Assembly: GCA_037903475.1 (NCBI GenBank)
Contig: JBAJFG010000356.1
Coordinates: 1 to 64,000 of the forward strand
Reading direction: 5' to 3'
Source of the DNA: Ancylostoma caninum
Lineage: Eukaryota > Nematoda > Chromadorea > Rhabditida > Ancylostomatidae
Length of the DNA stretch: 64,000 bases
Of this stretch, positions 1-13,600 are shown piece by piece; positions within the stretch are counted from its first letter, which is position 1; the number at the start of each line of letters is the position of its first letter. The notes under the pieces were generated by a model. It saw only the letters and a program-made list of their open reading frames with translations, made no database searches and was not told where the DNA came from. The position numbers were made by a program, and so were the translations under genes.

Positions 1-1163
1 GGACCCAATTTTGGGCGTTTCCCCACTTCTCGACGCCGGCGCACCCTTATCACACCGTTCGACCCTACTCCAGGCGTTTGCCCACTTTTCGACGCCGGCG
101 CACCCTCATCACACCGCTGGACCCGGCTCCCGGCGTTTCCCCACTTTAGGACGCCGGCGCACCCTTATCACACCGTTGGACCCGGCTCCCGGCGTTTCCC
201 CACTTTTCGGCACCGGAGCACCCTTATCACATCGTTCGACCCTACTCCAGGCGTTTGCCCACTTTTCGACGCCGGCGCACCCTTATCACGCCGTTGGACC
301 CGACTCCAGGCGTTTCCCCACTTTTGGACGCCGGCGCACCCTTATCACACCGTTGGACCCGACTCCAGGCGTTTCCCCACATTTGGACGCCGGCGCACCC
401 TTATCACATCGTTGGACCCGACTCCCGGCGTTTCCCCACTTTTGGACGCCGGCGCACCCTTATCACATCGTTGGACCCGACTCCCGGCGTTTCCCCACTT
501 TTGGACGCCGGCGCACCCTTATCACATCGTTGGACCCGACTCCCGGCGTTTCCCCACTTTTGGACGCCGGCGCACCCTTATCACATCGTTGGACCCGACT
601 CCCGGCGTTTCCCCACTTTTGGACGCCGGCGCACCCTTATCACACCGTTGGACCCGACTCCCAGCATCCCCACGTTTGGACGCCGGCGCACCCCTTATCA
701 CACCGTTGGACCCGACTCCCGGCGTTTCCCCACTTTTGGACGCCGATGCACCCTTATCACTCCGTTGGACCCGACTCCAGCCGTTTCCCCACTTTTGGAC
801 GCCGATGCACCCTTATCACACCGTTGGACCCGACTCCCGGCGTTTCCCCACTTTTGGACGCCGATGCACCCTTATCACTCCGTTGGACCCGACTCCAGCC
901 GTTTCCCCACTTTTGGACGCCGATGCACCCTTATCACACCGTTGGACCCGACTCCCGGCGTTTCCCCACTTTTGGACTCCGGCGCACCCTCATCACACCG
1001 TTTGACCCGACTCCAGGCGTTTCCCCGCCGGTGCACCATTGTCACACCATTGGACCCGAATCCAGGCGTTTCCATACTTTCCCGGACGCCGGCGCACCCT
1101 TATCACACCGTTGGACCCGACTCCAGGCGTTTCCCCACATTTGGACGCCGGCGCACCCTCATC
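1..1163. repeat. 59-bp satellite array, block 1 (diverged)
   Basis: About 19-20 head-to-tail copies of a GC-rich 59-bp unit, roughly GGACCCGACTCCAGGCG + TTTCCCCACTTTTGGACG + CCGGCGCACCCTTATCACACCGTT. The copies differ from each other: the CCAGGCG site is also CCCGGCG or CCAGCCG, and CCGGCG becomes CCGATG in four units. From about 740 to 960 two variants alternate (CACTCCG with CCAGCCG, then CACACCG with CCCGGCG), giving a 118-bp dimer. Because 59 is not a multiple of 3, each reading frame cycles through all three unit frames. None of the plus-strand frames carries a stop in most units, so frames of over 300 codons appear in all three. I regard these as non-coding. The array runs off the left edge of the window. 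Confidence 0.95.
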
Positions 1164-1352
1164 ATATATAACGCTGCCAACTAATTTGTCCTCGTAAAAA
1201 TGCAAAGTAGAGAATGAATGGCAGAATCCGAACGCTTCCAGTTATGCCACCATTTCATTTTCACTGTGCCATGCCCCGAACGGTCCGGATTGTGGCCATT
1301 CATTCCCAACTTGCATTTTTACGCGGACAAATTGGTTGGCAGCGTCATATAT
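1164..1352. mobile_element. Inverted-repeat MITE-like insertion in satellite
   Basis: A 189-bp non-satellite segment splits the array. Its ends are inverted repeats of about 45 bp with few mismatches: the left end reads ACGCTGCCAACTAATTTGTC and the right end, on the other strand, ACGCTGCCAACCAATTTGTC. Both then continue into GTAAAAATGCAA. ATATAT flanks each end, so the exact boundary and target duplication cannot be fixed by eye. There is no coding capacity. It looks like a small non-autonomous DNA transposon that landed inside a satellite unit. Confidence 0.75.
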
Positions 1353-2396
1353 CGTTGGACCCGACTCCAGGCGTTTCCCCACTTTTGGACGCTGGCGCAC
1401 CCTTATCACATCGTTGGACCCGACTCCAGGCGTTTCCCCACTTTTGGACGCCGGCGCACCCTTATCACACCGTTGGACCCGACTCCAGGCGTTTCCCCAC
1501 TTTTGGACGCCGGCGCACCCTTATCACACCGTTGGACCCGACTCCAGGCGTTTCCCCACTTTTGGACGCCGGCGCACCCTTATCACACCGTTGGACCCGA
1601 CTCCAGGCGTTTCCCCACATTTGGACGCCGGCGCACCCTTATCACACCGTTGGACCCGACTCCAGGCGTTTCCCCACTTTTGGACGCCGGCGCACCCTTA
1701 TCACACCGTTGGACCCGACTCCAGGCGTTTCCCCACTTTTGGACGCCGGCGCACCCTTATCACACCGTTGGACCCGACTCCAGGCGTTTCCCCACTTTTG
1801 GACGCCGGCGCACCCTTATCACACCGTTGGACCCGACTCCAGGCGTTTCCCCACTTTTGGACGCCGGCGCACCCTTATCACACCGTTGGACCCGACTCCA
1901 GGCGTTTTTTTTTCCCCCAGGCGTTTTGGACGCCGGCGCACCCTTATCACACCGTTGGACCCGACTCCAGGCGTTTCCCCACTTTTGGACGCCGGCGCAC
2001 CCTTATCACACCGTTGGACCCGACTCCAGGCGTTTCCCCACTTTTGGACGCCGGCGCACCCTTATCACACCGTTGGACCCGACTCCAGGCGTTTCCCCAC
2101 TTTTGGACGCCGGCGCACCCTTATCACACCGTTGGACCCGACTCCAGGCGTTTCCCCACTTTTGGACGCCGGCGCACCCTTATCACACCGTTGGACCCGA
2201 CTCCAGGCGTTTCCCCACTTTTGGACGCCGGCGCACCCTTATCACACCGTTGGACCCGACTCCAGTTGGACCCGACTCCAGGCGTTTCCCCACATTTGGA
2301 CGCCGGCGCACCCTTATCACACCGTTGGACCCGACTCCAGGCGTTTCCCCACTTTTGGACCCCGGCGCACTCCTACAGCAACAGTGGACCCGGTGT
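1353..2396. repeat. 59-bp satellite array, block 2 (homogeneous)
   Basis: About 17-18 copies of the same 59-bp unit, almost identical to one another, unlike block 1. Two irregularities stand out. Near 1906-1926 a unit is broken by a run of T then C (GGCGTTTTTTTTTCCCCC). Near 2262-2278 a unit is truncated, so GACTCCAG is followed directly by TTGGACCCGACTCCAGG. The array degenerates at 2360-2396 and unique sequence follows. Confidence 0.95.
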
Positions 2397-4790
2397 AGAA
2401 CATTTTCTTCACTCTAAGCCACGCCCTCGAATTTCGTTTCACACACACTGACACACACACGTGACAGACAGACTAAGCCCGTTATTATAATAACTATATA
2501 TGTTTTATATAGTTCAATAGCTAATTCAGTTGAGCAATAGATAAAATTGCCTCGAGAAACTCGGCTAACTTTTTTGATAGGTCCAGTTTCACATTAAGAA
2601 AAGCAATGGAAAGGATATGGAACACATTATAAGTGGTAAGATTGAGTTCATTAGAATGAAAAAGAAAGAAAGTCATGCGAGCGAAGCGAGCATTAGGAAA
2701 AGTCTGGAAGTCCGGCGTTAGCCGGACGGCCAGACTGGTGTTTAATCATGTACTTGAAATTTGCTACATAGTCAATAGGAGCACAGAAAAAAAAAGAGTG
2801 CAATAGGGAAGTACACTGCAGGACTTGATCCTTCGAGCACGTTCACGACAAGCGAGAAACTTACCTTTGCGCCACACCCATCTACCAGCTTCATCTGGTG
2901 CTCTTGCACTATCATGTGCGCGTGATAAAATCGCGCATATCTCTTTATAGAGACAAAACTCAGGAAGGATGAAGACAGATTTGAAACCATCGTCGCGAGC
3001 TACACAAGGCAGTGTACACCAAGCCACAAGTCCATAGTATCCATAATGTCCTCCCCCTGCTCCACGTGGTATTCTGAGGTTCTATGGACCATCTAGCAAA
3101 TTTCAAATAAAGGTCGTAACATCACGTTGGACAGGCTGTCTACCTATATAGGTCACTTTATGGATTAGTAGCTTTTCTTCGTGCACTTCCCTTGTAAATA
3201 ACTGCTATTTTGATAAACATAGGCTTGAAGAGAGTTTTTAAGACACCTCACATCCCTATAATAACAAATGGCATGACTATCTTCATCTGTCACTTGAATA
3301 TTTACGCTCCATTAATTTTTGCTAACCCTACTGACGTGAGGAAGACAACTGCTTCTTTCTTTTTCTTCTTAAAAAAAGGAACAGGGAGCGAAGATTGTGA
3401 AGCACGTTGACCTACGCAGGAGGTAATTATTTTGCGGAAGCCACCTATTGTGTGAGCTGCACAACATTACGTGTGGGCCACCAGCAATTTTCTACCGTTG
3501 GTGAAATGAATGCGCTGTTTTCAGCAATCTGCAATTGTTTTTCTTAGGTCCATACGAGCACTCACGTGCACGGCAGTTTCGCTAACAACCTACTTCTTGG
3601 CTGAACGACCACATATCCAGAGTTGCACTCTTCCGGAACATACATTTCCACGCTCTGTCACATTCCCTGGAAAAAGACACCTGATTTTTCGGAGAACTGT
3701 GTATTTCTTGGGAATCGTTAGCCCTACAATGGGATTACTATTGGATTGTCGGGAAATGATTGAGACACTCTGAATTCTTTGCAATCTTCAAACTTTTTCT
3801 CTTCTACTAGAAAACTTCAGGACATGCTGTAGTGACCATGTACACCTATCACCTGGGGCCATCTATCAGGGACAGTTCCAGCACTGCGGGTCAGTAATCG
3901 TGTTAATATTGCTCGAAGAATTCATCAGTCACTGATCGAAAATCGTCAAAGTTGGCTAAGTGCTGCTCGACCAGGGAAAACTTCAGCGCTCAGGTAAGGT
4001 GTCATTTAGAGAGCACGATGTTGGGCAAGTGTGGTGTGTATGGCATAGTGGTCCGCGCTTGCTCCTCCGAGTGCCGATGAGTTAACAAAGCCATTTGGGG
4101 TGCGTTTTGTATAGCAAATATGTTGATGTGTCTGTTTCCCAAGAGCACGGTCATCGCTCTGATTTCTATTGTAAACGTTGATGTTACCTATTATGTTGCT
4201 TACCAGCAACTCTGATAGAACACATCGGGCACTTAAGCTCAGGAGATCTCAAAATAGGAAAATGGCTTGGAGGGGACATAACGCTTGAAACGAAGCGTTA
4301 CGAAAGGGAGCTCGTGAAAGAAAATCAAATGAATTGGTTGCTCGTCCATTTTCGCTCCTAGATAACAAACGGCGTAGCCCCACGTCCTTACATAGTCATG
4401 GCGAAGATGCTCCGAGGGCAGGGTATCCCATACCCATATACCATGGAGATAGGGAGTGGGAGGGATACAAGGAAGAACTTTTGGTGAAGTGTCCCAATCA
4501 TTTCCCGACAACCTAATACATGAGAATTGTCTGGAAAGTGTACACTGTAAAAAATATTCTATTTGTAAAAATTACATCTCTGAAAATTGTTGACCTTTAC
4601 AAAGTCTTTGTTGTTTACTGCATGTGTTTCTGGATCAAAGTCTTCTTTTGTTTGGTTTCAAGTAAGTTTATGGAAAAATTGCTATTTATGGCACGACACA
4701 AAAGGATTGTTGATCGACTAAAATTTGATTATCACCGTTTTGAACCAGTGAAAGCGACCAGCAACTTGAGTGCCGCCTTAGACAACGTAT
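2397..4790. other. No gene recognised
   Basis: This is AT-rich sequence after the satellite, with several short frames on both strands but none I recognise. At 2676-2735 there are short palindromic pieces (GCGAGCGAAGCGAGC, then CCGGCGTTAGCCGG within inverted GTCTGG/CCAGAC). At 3184-3201 the sequence GTGCACTTCCCTTGTAA resembles the right terminus of the Harbinger-like element at 24.8-26.0 kb, but I found no matching left end. Confidence 0.6.
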
Positions 4791-4794
4791 AGTG

Positions 4795-5190
4795 ATGGGC
4801 GACTGTTGTTGCATCGCAGAAAACGAGGCTGCAACGCGGTACTCACGCGGCGCGACACATCAGCTGGGCGCTGTGGTTCTCCACTATGTCGGCTCTGTAC
4901 ACGAGAATGTAAGTATATGTGAGTAAGAATGCCTACACTTAAAGAAATTCGCAGGAGCCACTCAGACAATTTTTCGGAAGGACAACAGCAGAAAACCGGA
5001 AAGATCTACAGAGACCTGCGGGATTCGGAAAATCCGCAGCCAGCAGGAGCAGTCTCTCTATCTGCGTCTCTAGCTTTTTAACCACATGATCGTGACCTTT
5101 CTCTGCTGCGGTCCTTCCGACATTTTGTCTGGGCAGCTGGTCTGTCGCTTCGTGTAGATAGCACAGCGCGACTTTTTCTCTGCTCTGCAA
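4795..5190. other. Candidate coding island, strand uncertain
   Basis: Both strands look spliceable here. Plus strand: ATG at 4795, exon to 4908 ending at a perfect GTAAGT donor, a 46-bp intron with acceptor TTCGCAG, and a second exon 4955-5089 in phase. This gives an 82-residue product starting MGDCCCIAENE. Minus strand: 5190-4942 is open for 83 codons, including KKLETQIERLLLLAADF, which could form a short coiled coil, and further minus donors (GTGAGT at about 4848) lie beyond. I recognise neither product. At most one of the two is likely to be real. Confidence 0.22.
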
Positions 5191-6382
5191 TAATAACTGA
5201 CCACTACTTTAGTTTCTTTCTGACGCTCACACTGGCGAAAATTTCCACAGAAGGAACATGGAAGTGAGAACGATAAGTTGCATCTGTTGAAATTAAATTA
5301 GGCATGCATTTGGTCCCAGTTTTTTTTTATTACAAGTGATGGGTAAAAAACCTACGCTTTGGAGAGTTCTTTTTTTACTAATTGTAAAAAATGTCTCGAA
5401 ACCTTTTAGATGAGACTGATTAAAAATCTCATCTTTTCGCGACTGAAATCCAGAATTTGTAACACGAGGTTTCCAGGAGCACTTCCAATCTCTTTCCAGT
5501 AAATCTTAGCATCTTTGCTGGTTTCGAGCACTCGTCGGCAACATGGCTGAGTGGGCCACAGCTCCTCTAATGAAGAGAGGACCATCCAAGGATGAATAAT
5601 TGTTTACATTAATGCTATGTCTTGTGTTAGCCTTACCAGTACTTAATCGATAGCTGGCGCCCCAAAAGTGCTCAGTGCTGCCAGTTATCCATTCAGCCGG
5701 AAACAAGTCCTCACCTCGAAATTTCCATACGACGTCTTCTAGTTCTTTTGCTCTATTTCATGCGTCGTTCTATCGATCAGAGGATATGAATTTGTTTCCC
5801 TTTCACGGTGGTTGAAAAACTTTGAGGTCTGCGGTGAGTCCACGATCCAGCAGAAGACGTCGGCCAAGCTTTCTGAACTTTCGGAGTTGACCTCTGCGCT
5901 CATATGGAAACATCGTTTCATTTTCTGCCACATTTTGTGTTGAGGAAAATGCTGACCATTTGAGACAAAACGACTATCAGTAGAGATCCGAGAGTGGTAC
6001 ATTCAAGAAAACGGGGAAAATTTCGGAAAATATGATATGGTAGGGAGGGTAGGAATTTTATGTTAGTGTACTCTCAGTTACTTATGTTTTCCACCATTTT
6101 TTCCTAGCTTTTTCTTTGCACTGTAGAGCATGACGAAAGAGAGGCGAATTTCTAGATCAGGTTTTAGAAAAAAATTTTCCCTGCGAGCCTCACATAAGAG
6201 CAAAGCAAATGCGGTGCTTCGAATACAAGTAATACATGAGACTAACACTAATCATTCGTTTATCTTTACCTTCATCTCATTATTATAGCTACACCTAATT
6301 TCAGAATTCTTCTAGCTATCTCCCTTTCTAAAGCTTTTTTTTTTCGACGTAATCCCACCAGCACCCTTCATTCTTCTTATTT

Positions 6383-6408
6383 CCCCCCACCCCCCCCCCC
6401 TCACCCCC
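6383..6408. repeat. C-rich homopolymer run
   Basis: A run of six C, an A, then twelve C, followed by more C-rich sequence within AT-rich DNA. It is low complexity and has no obvious role. Confidence 0.85.
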
Positions 6409-9400
6409 TGAACCCTGTTGCTGGAACCACTTGTGTATTCGATATGCTCAAGGTTTCCCTTTCTTCCGGAAATGAGTTTCTTTTCTCACATCAAAATAAC
6501 TTTTAGTTTTCAAAAATAATGAAGATTTAGAAGATTCGCGGAAGCGGAAGGAAAAAAATTTATTCATTCATGTTCTTATTGGTTCTATCCTGCGCTTTAT
6601 TTCTGTCTATGCTTTTTTCTCTGAATATTTAAAACTGATCTTTCTTTCCGACCCATTTGGTTTTTTTTAATTTTTCGAAGTAGTGGTCATGCCGTCTCAA
6701 AATCCATCTAATCTCCTGCCAAATTAGTACATACATTTCAGTTCTAAACTTACAGTTAAACGCATTTTTTTCACCAAGTCAACCAGTAACAGAAGGTTTT
6801 CTGCATTTGAGGGGCTGAATGTGATTGAAGATACTTTTTGATTGAATGGCTGTGGCCGTGATTAAAAACAATCTTCTCCACTGAAAAAAATCTACCTTCA
6901 CCTGGTAATTAACTTATGCGCAGCGTTCGTTACCTGTCCTCGGATTCCACGAATGGTTGGACCACTCACTGGAGTTCATAACTCGTTTTCAAGAGGCCAT
7001 AATCAGCTTAATCCCCCACTTTCTGAGATGTGGACAATGCTGCCAAAATGTGCATTAAGAGTTCATAATCCAAGCAGCCATGCGTGAAGTTTCCTCCGCG
7101 TTCGCGACGTTCGATCGCGCCGAGTTTCGTTCCCTCGTTTCCTCTGCTATGCTTCTTGTGCTTTCAAGTCTGTTTGCTCCTTACTCTTTTATCACATGCA
7201 TCTTCTGAAATCAATGAGTCAACATCGCCAAATTAGAACAAAAATGAAGAAAAAACTAAGGTTCAACTGCCGTTTCATACTGTTTTCAAACTCCCTTGCA
7301 TGGAGCAGGACTGGAATTATTAGATTTTCTTCTAGTGCTCGTTCGTACGGAAGATGTGGGACTAGGCTTTTTAAAGAAAGTAGAGGAACGAGCTCTATGA
7401 AAACGATAGGTTTCGTGTTGGGAAGAAACTACATTGGAGAATACCATCACAAAAAACGGAAACATTCTCAGGCTTGAGTAGCTGAGCCAACCATGACCAC
7501 TATATAGCTATGTATATCTTTGAAAAACAGTAACTCGAGTAGGAAACACATCGCCGATATCATCCCAAAGTCAGAATCCGAAAGTTACGAGAAAATGGTT
7601 CAATAAGTACGTACATACATGGAAATCTCACCTGAAGGAAGTCGGGTTCGCTGCTTAGACCGAATTAATTTTATTTACAGAAAAAATATGTGGAAGTTAC
7701 CCAAAGCCTGAACAGACAAGCGTCTATCACGCGATAGCTGCGATGGAAATTTGCTCGAATTATTTGGGTTAAAAATTTCATGACGAAGCGTCCTGTTTTT
7801 CCTTGCGGAGCGAGAGGGTGGGAGATGGAAGAACTTCCTCAGAAACACACGTGAATGTGGGATTTTGAAGTAGTTCCGAATATCATTCAATATTAAATAT
7901 TATAGTGGATGATAATTCTCTTGTAGGATGATGAAATGTAGTGCGATGACGCTCGACAGACATTGAGGTGACCATAGGGCAATTTATACTGAATGCGCGG
8001 GACTGACGCGCGTGCGTCTATATGATGAAGGAAGGGTAGGGTCTAGTCGCATCCCAGTCGCAGCACAGGCGTACGCGTTTACGGCATAGCGACTGCCGCG
8101 CGTTCTTTTCATTGAGGAGGTGCACGTCTCCTTGACCGATCTCAAGGAAAACCCTTGACAAGCAGATGCGTGCGTCTGACGCGCGAATGTCACACACAGC
8201 TAGTATGGACTGCCCTTATCTGGCACGACGATTTCCGTGAGTGCTGCCTTCGAAGGAATTTTCTTCCCGGACACATCCTTTTCGAGCATTTTGAATAACA
8301 TCCCTCGAGTAAGTTGTTACAGATGCAGTATCTGTGTAGTAAAATTATGCATTACGAGCGCCGTTGCCATTGACGTTTGAAGACGATTCTAAGCGTGTGT
8401 CCTTACTGGTACTTGGCTATCCCGACTTCGGAGACTCGGGATAGGAATCTTTTCCAATTTGGTCAGAATTTTGAATTTGAATTAAGTATGCCTCGCGAAA
8501 ACACTAAGTGCAAATTTGCGCTGTTTTGACTGCAACCGCATCCCTTGTTGGATCGCGCAAGTTTTCAGAACAAAAAACTTCTAAATGTTTATTATTTTCA
8601 ATAACTTATTTGTCAGAATTAAAGGTAAGAAGTTTTTCTTTGGTTTTGACTGTGACTTAGATGTTAACATAAGTTCTTGCGCGTTTTTCAGCAATATTTT
8701 CCTCCATCAAATTGTTGCCTTTCAGATGAATGTCGTGTAGTATTTGAAAGCGCTCCTCATGCTTTGCAAGAGTATTTCTATCGTTTTTTTTTGAACTGAT
8801 CGTTTACTGAAGTTGTAAGCCTACAAAACTGAGTATTGAGTCAATAAAAAACAACGCAACTTACACCTGCCTCTTCTGACATTCAGTTGAAGCTTGAGTG
8901 ACCACCAAAATTACCCAAACGAACTGTACTAAGTTCGAAAGAGCAGTTTAGTTCGAAAAAACCGATCATCAGCTGATGTCACTGAAATTACTACTGTTGT
9001 TTTAATTTCCTGTTTTTGGAAATTACAATTCCTATCTCGGAGAGAAAGTAGGTGTAGTTGGTCCTGCTATGCAATGCATCCACTGACTGTGTACGTAGCG
9101 GCCAGGGATGAGCGGAAGTACTGCATGAGATTGGAAGTCGGAAATTTGGAGGAGTTTGAAATCTGGCGAAATTTGGAGCGATGAATACATCACATCTGAG
9201 TTGGCGTGACCCAACGACTGCCAATCGTCCAGAAATCTAGAAGTCAGAAGCTCGCATGGGGCAAGAATTCAGGAATTTCCGACTTACGGAAACCGGAATT
9301 GCGCTCATCCCTGGTAGCAGCGATATCACCTACGTACCACTGCGAAACATAAGCTCTCGAAAGATTCATATGTAAGTAAATGACTAACGAAAATTTTCTG

Positions 9401-10602
9401 TTTTCAATGATCTGAGCAAGCCGTAGCCAGCATTTCTGTAACACATTGTGGACATATGATGCACAGGGTGCTTCACAACCTGTCGTCCTCGTGTATGCTT
9501 CATCCCAAAAAACTGTTACTCTGTGGCTAAACGATGTTCAATAATGGACAAGCAACGAATTATCGTCTGTTGCTCAAAGCTGGTAAGTACAGCGGCCTAA
9601 CGGCTGAAAATGACGTGTGCTTCCTGTGAACTTTAAAGTCGTTTCGTCGAATTCGCCCGATCCGTGTTGCAGCAGTTTCGCTTCGTAGTAAACGAATTTC
9701 ACTTTTTTCATTCTATGTATGCACTTTATGCAGATCAGATTTACTGGTGAAGTGCAGGCTGAAAAACTGCACGCTGTGCTTGCACATTCAAATATTCATG
9801 TAAGTGCACGGAATTCCAAGTGGATTCTTCAGGAACACCTCGTTTGCACTTCGTATATCGACGTAGCGAGCGCGTTTCAGCATTCTTCAACGCTTTTCCT
9901 CAGAGTGTACGTATTATATTTGCTCATGTATGCTTCCTTTCCCGATAATGGCTTAAGGTTTTCCGTTTTTCGTTTATTAACAGCTTCTGCATTTCAAAAT
10001 TTTACTTCATAAAGATACGCAAAGCAAACAAGACAATAACGTTTCTCCGCAGTAAGGATATCACGAAGTAAACACCTGCAGAGTCTAGCCAACTTGAACT
10101 CCTCCCCCTGAAAGCAATGCAACATGTACGCAATCCGAAAGGCGTAATACGTCGAGTTCAGGGCCTAGGACCATGTTCTCACGCCTGTGGCAATTCTCCC
10201 ATCAATCATAGCGAGTCATGCTAAACTTAATCTTTCTACCTTTTTCCCTATCAGTTGCTCAAATACTTGCACGATTAGCGTGGAAATAGTCCTTCTCCAT
10301 CATCAAACTCAGTGAAGACAGCGTTTTTCAATTAAAGGCTAGATAAAGACCTCACTCAAATATTTAAAAAAAGCAGAATTATCTCCAAGTATTTCGTTGT
10401 TTGAAGTATTTGTGAATAAGTTTCTGAAGGAAGATTTTTCTTACACTTTCGTTTGTCCCATCCAGAATGTTGCAGACTTAGTGAAGATATGAACTTTTGT
10501 AGACATACTGTATGCATGTTTTAATCTCAACTATGGTTTATCTTTTTGATGGAACTGCTTGTATACCACAAGTTTTATTTTGGACATGCGCGTTCCATCG
10601 CG

Positions 10603-10628
10603 TAAATAAATAAATAAATAAATAAATA
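10603..10628. repeat. (AAAT)n microsatellite
   Basis: Six tandem AAAT units. On the minus strand they follow about 120 bp of GC-richer sequence (10629-10753), an arrangement that resembles the tail of a non-LTR retroelement. The flanking sequence is not recognised. Confidence 0.8.
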
Positions 10629-13600
10629 GCCCCCCTACTTTTAGCAGCAACAGGGGAAGGATAGCGGCGACTAACCGAAGGACGACAGCTAGTGGGGTAG
10701 ATATCCATGGCTCTGAGTGTTACGCCCTCCGAGGGTTTATGCTTCACATTCACCAGTTTTTGCTTGAGTTAGAGGTCATATGAAACAAAACTGACGTCGA
10801 AACGGCGCTTCATGAGTGAGTGGTGATGGCGGAAATTCAAAGAAGAAATTCAAAAAAGGTCAATGACAGCTCGAACTCATTAAAACTAAAAGTTTTTTTG
10901 CTCTGATTCTGGATTCCAAATCGTCCAGCATGGCCAAGTTTGTCCGTTGAAAAATGTTCTCTTCGAAGATGTCCACAGAAATTGGCCGAAAGCTTCCATC
11001 TGACAAAATTCATCCACAGCTACTACATCTCCTTACATCTACATTGGTTCCTATATGTAGGTAAGGACAAATTTTGCCCAGCATTCCTTCTCAGCGAAAG
11101 GTTCGAGGACGAAATGAGAGCGTGACGGATGTTTCGGAATCAGCCTCCGATCTCAAATCCATTTTCCTTTTCTGGTGCGGTGACCATTATCAATTGTTAT
11201 GATTTCATTCTAAATAAATTGTCAGAACACATATCCGGAGGCGTTATTTGCTAGAGAAGAATCACTAGCTATGTCTTTTGGGATTCCATATGGGGGAATT
11301 CCTGTCTTTATGGGGATTTCAACTGCATTAATCAATTTATAGCTGTTGGATAGAAGTCAGAAATCTCGGTACTTTCAGATAAAAAGCTTCTGAGAAGCTG
11401 ACAAGCGTTTTGGGGATTTTCAAGTACGACCTGATCAACCTAGCGAGTGGCAAATGTCAGCTACACATGTACCAAGTAAATAAGAATGGGGAAAAGTAAA
11501 AATTAGGAAGTGTTGGTAACATCTTTTAGGTGAGACAGGCCCATAGAACTTTTCCAAAAAGAACAGCCGGTCCTTGAAGATTTTCCTCAAACTTCCCTGC
11601 TTGGCTGCTGACTTTCATGGAACGTTGGCAAGCAAGCATTTCGAGGATTTGCTTGCTGAAGAGGTATCGAACCATGACATCATGCGAGTCGTCTCTCTAT
11701 CTAATGTGGCAATCTCAGCGAACAACTCAAGTGTTTTGTTTCTGCGTCAGAGCTCCAGAAAAACGGTGGGAGCCGTCCACTTCGAGCCTGCATCCAGCTC
11801 ATATTTCTGTGAAAGCTTTTTCTTTGCCGACATTACCTCCGACATCGGCGTCCCAGCTCATCGAGCAGGCCACGCTTCGACGATTTCTACGATACCTTCT
11901 TATTCTCTAGATTGCCTTTAACCAGTTATGGAGGGAACAAAACAAAAACAAGCCGGCAGCTGGAAAAACACTGCAGCTGCCTTTCGTCTTTTCCTGACGA
12001 AAGCTAATAAAAGCGGAAAAAAATCTTAGCTATCCTGCTCGTCAGAGATTCGCTGCCATTTGCATGTGCACAACAGAGAGAATAGAGAACATTTTGATAC
12101 AAAACCTTCTTTTTCCTCTATTAATTATGCAATCATTTATTACTGTTATATTAATTAATTTGTTGTTATATTCGTAAATTGTTGATCAATAATACATATT
12201 TCGTAGTGAAAATTAAGTGAATCTCATGTAGCTCTCGTTGTTGAGAATGTATTTCTCCCATAGGAAGGTCTTCCTTCTCCAAATATCTTGCGCATATATG
12301 CTGCTCAACGACACCCCAGCTCGTTAAGAGTAGTTAAAGTCTTCTATCCCCAAACAAATTTTTTTTTTAAAATAAGAACTGACATGTATGTAGAAACATA
12401 CGTACTTTTAAAATACCTCGGCTTTTTCAAGGCAGCGTCTATGGAAATTTTCACTTCAAGACACGTCCCATCTATCCTAAGTTTTGTTTATGTTAGTTAG
12501 TGCGAATAAACCCGTATACTTGGGAGGTTATACATAGCAAAGTGAAAATTAGCAAGCTGATGTGTTTTTGCAGATCCATGCAACCGATTCCCGGCCTTTG
12601 CGCGTCGCTGTAGCGACATTTCCACTAGGGCTAGGATTTATGAAAAGTTAGCCAGGTCACCCAACGATGATTAGCATTAATGCTTATCCTATAGAATGAG
12701 TAATGTTGAGAGATTCAAGAAGTGAAGGTTGATTTTCTCATTTGGATTCGCTCAGAATTCAATTCATAAACCCTGATCCAGCAAGCTAGAATTTGAATGC
12801 AACTTGTGGGGAGCTTTTTCGTCCCACTATTTCTTGGTTCCGGTGAATTTCTTATCCCCTAGTTAGGATGGTTTCAACACTTTTTTTTTAAACTCTGTAG
12901 ACAAAAACATTTTGGAACCGAGAGAGGAATTCAGGAGGAAACCCTATCAATCGTGCCTTGTAGGGTTTACTCTGTAGACCTTATGAATCATAACTTAGAA
13001 CGACCCACTTCGCTGAGCTTGTGATTTAAAATCGGGAGAAAACAGTTGAATGCTTGTGAAGCATAACAGAGTTTGGGAAATGTGGGAAAGCTAGCCCATT
13101 AGCAACCATAACCATATCCTTGCCTATCACAGCATTTATTATTTGCACCTTCAGGGTAAGCCAGTTGTCTATCAAGATAGTTAGCAACAGAAACAAGGTG
13201 AGAGATGACTGAAGCAAAAGACAATTTCCTTGAAAATTCTAGCTGAATTTCTTGAAAAATTTCTTGAAATTTTTTGAAACGAATAAAAACAACTACATAC
13301 ATTAGAGAGGCGCGTGAACAGTATTCAATGCTCGCTCATCCTCTCTTTTTCTTCAACCGCTCTTGTACTCGAAGTTCATCCGACATTGCCGTCATCGCTT
13401 CGAACTTTAAATTTTCTTCTTTCACATTTTTTTCGTCCTTAAATGTTGCCGCATACCAAAAAGCCAAACAACTTGTTTGTTGTTGTAAAGTTGCTGTACT
13501 TTTTGCCGTGTTTTAAACATTAGGATAATCCTTTCGAAGGTGATTATGTTCAGGAAAAAATACAGAATTCATAGGTCTGAATGTCAAGCTTGTTTTTGTG

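Noticed and set aside
11..2451. Several plus-strand frames of 197-399 codons with repeated peptide
   Set aside because: They are readings of the 59-bp satellite, open in all frames because the unit lacks stops; they have no start context, splice sites or known domain.
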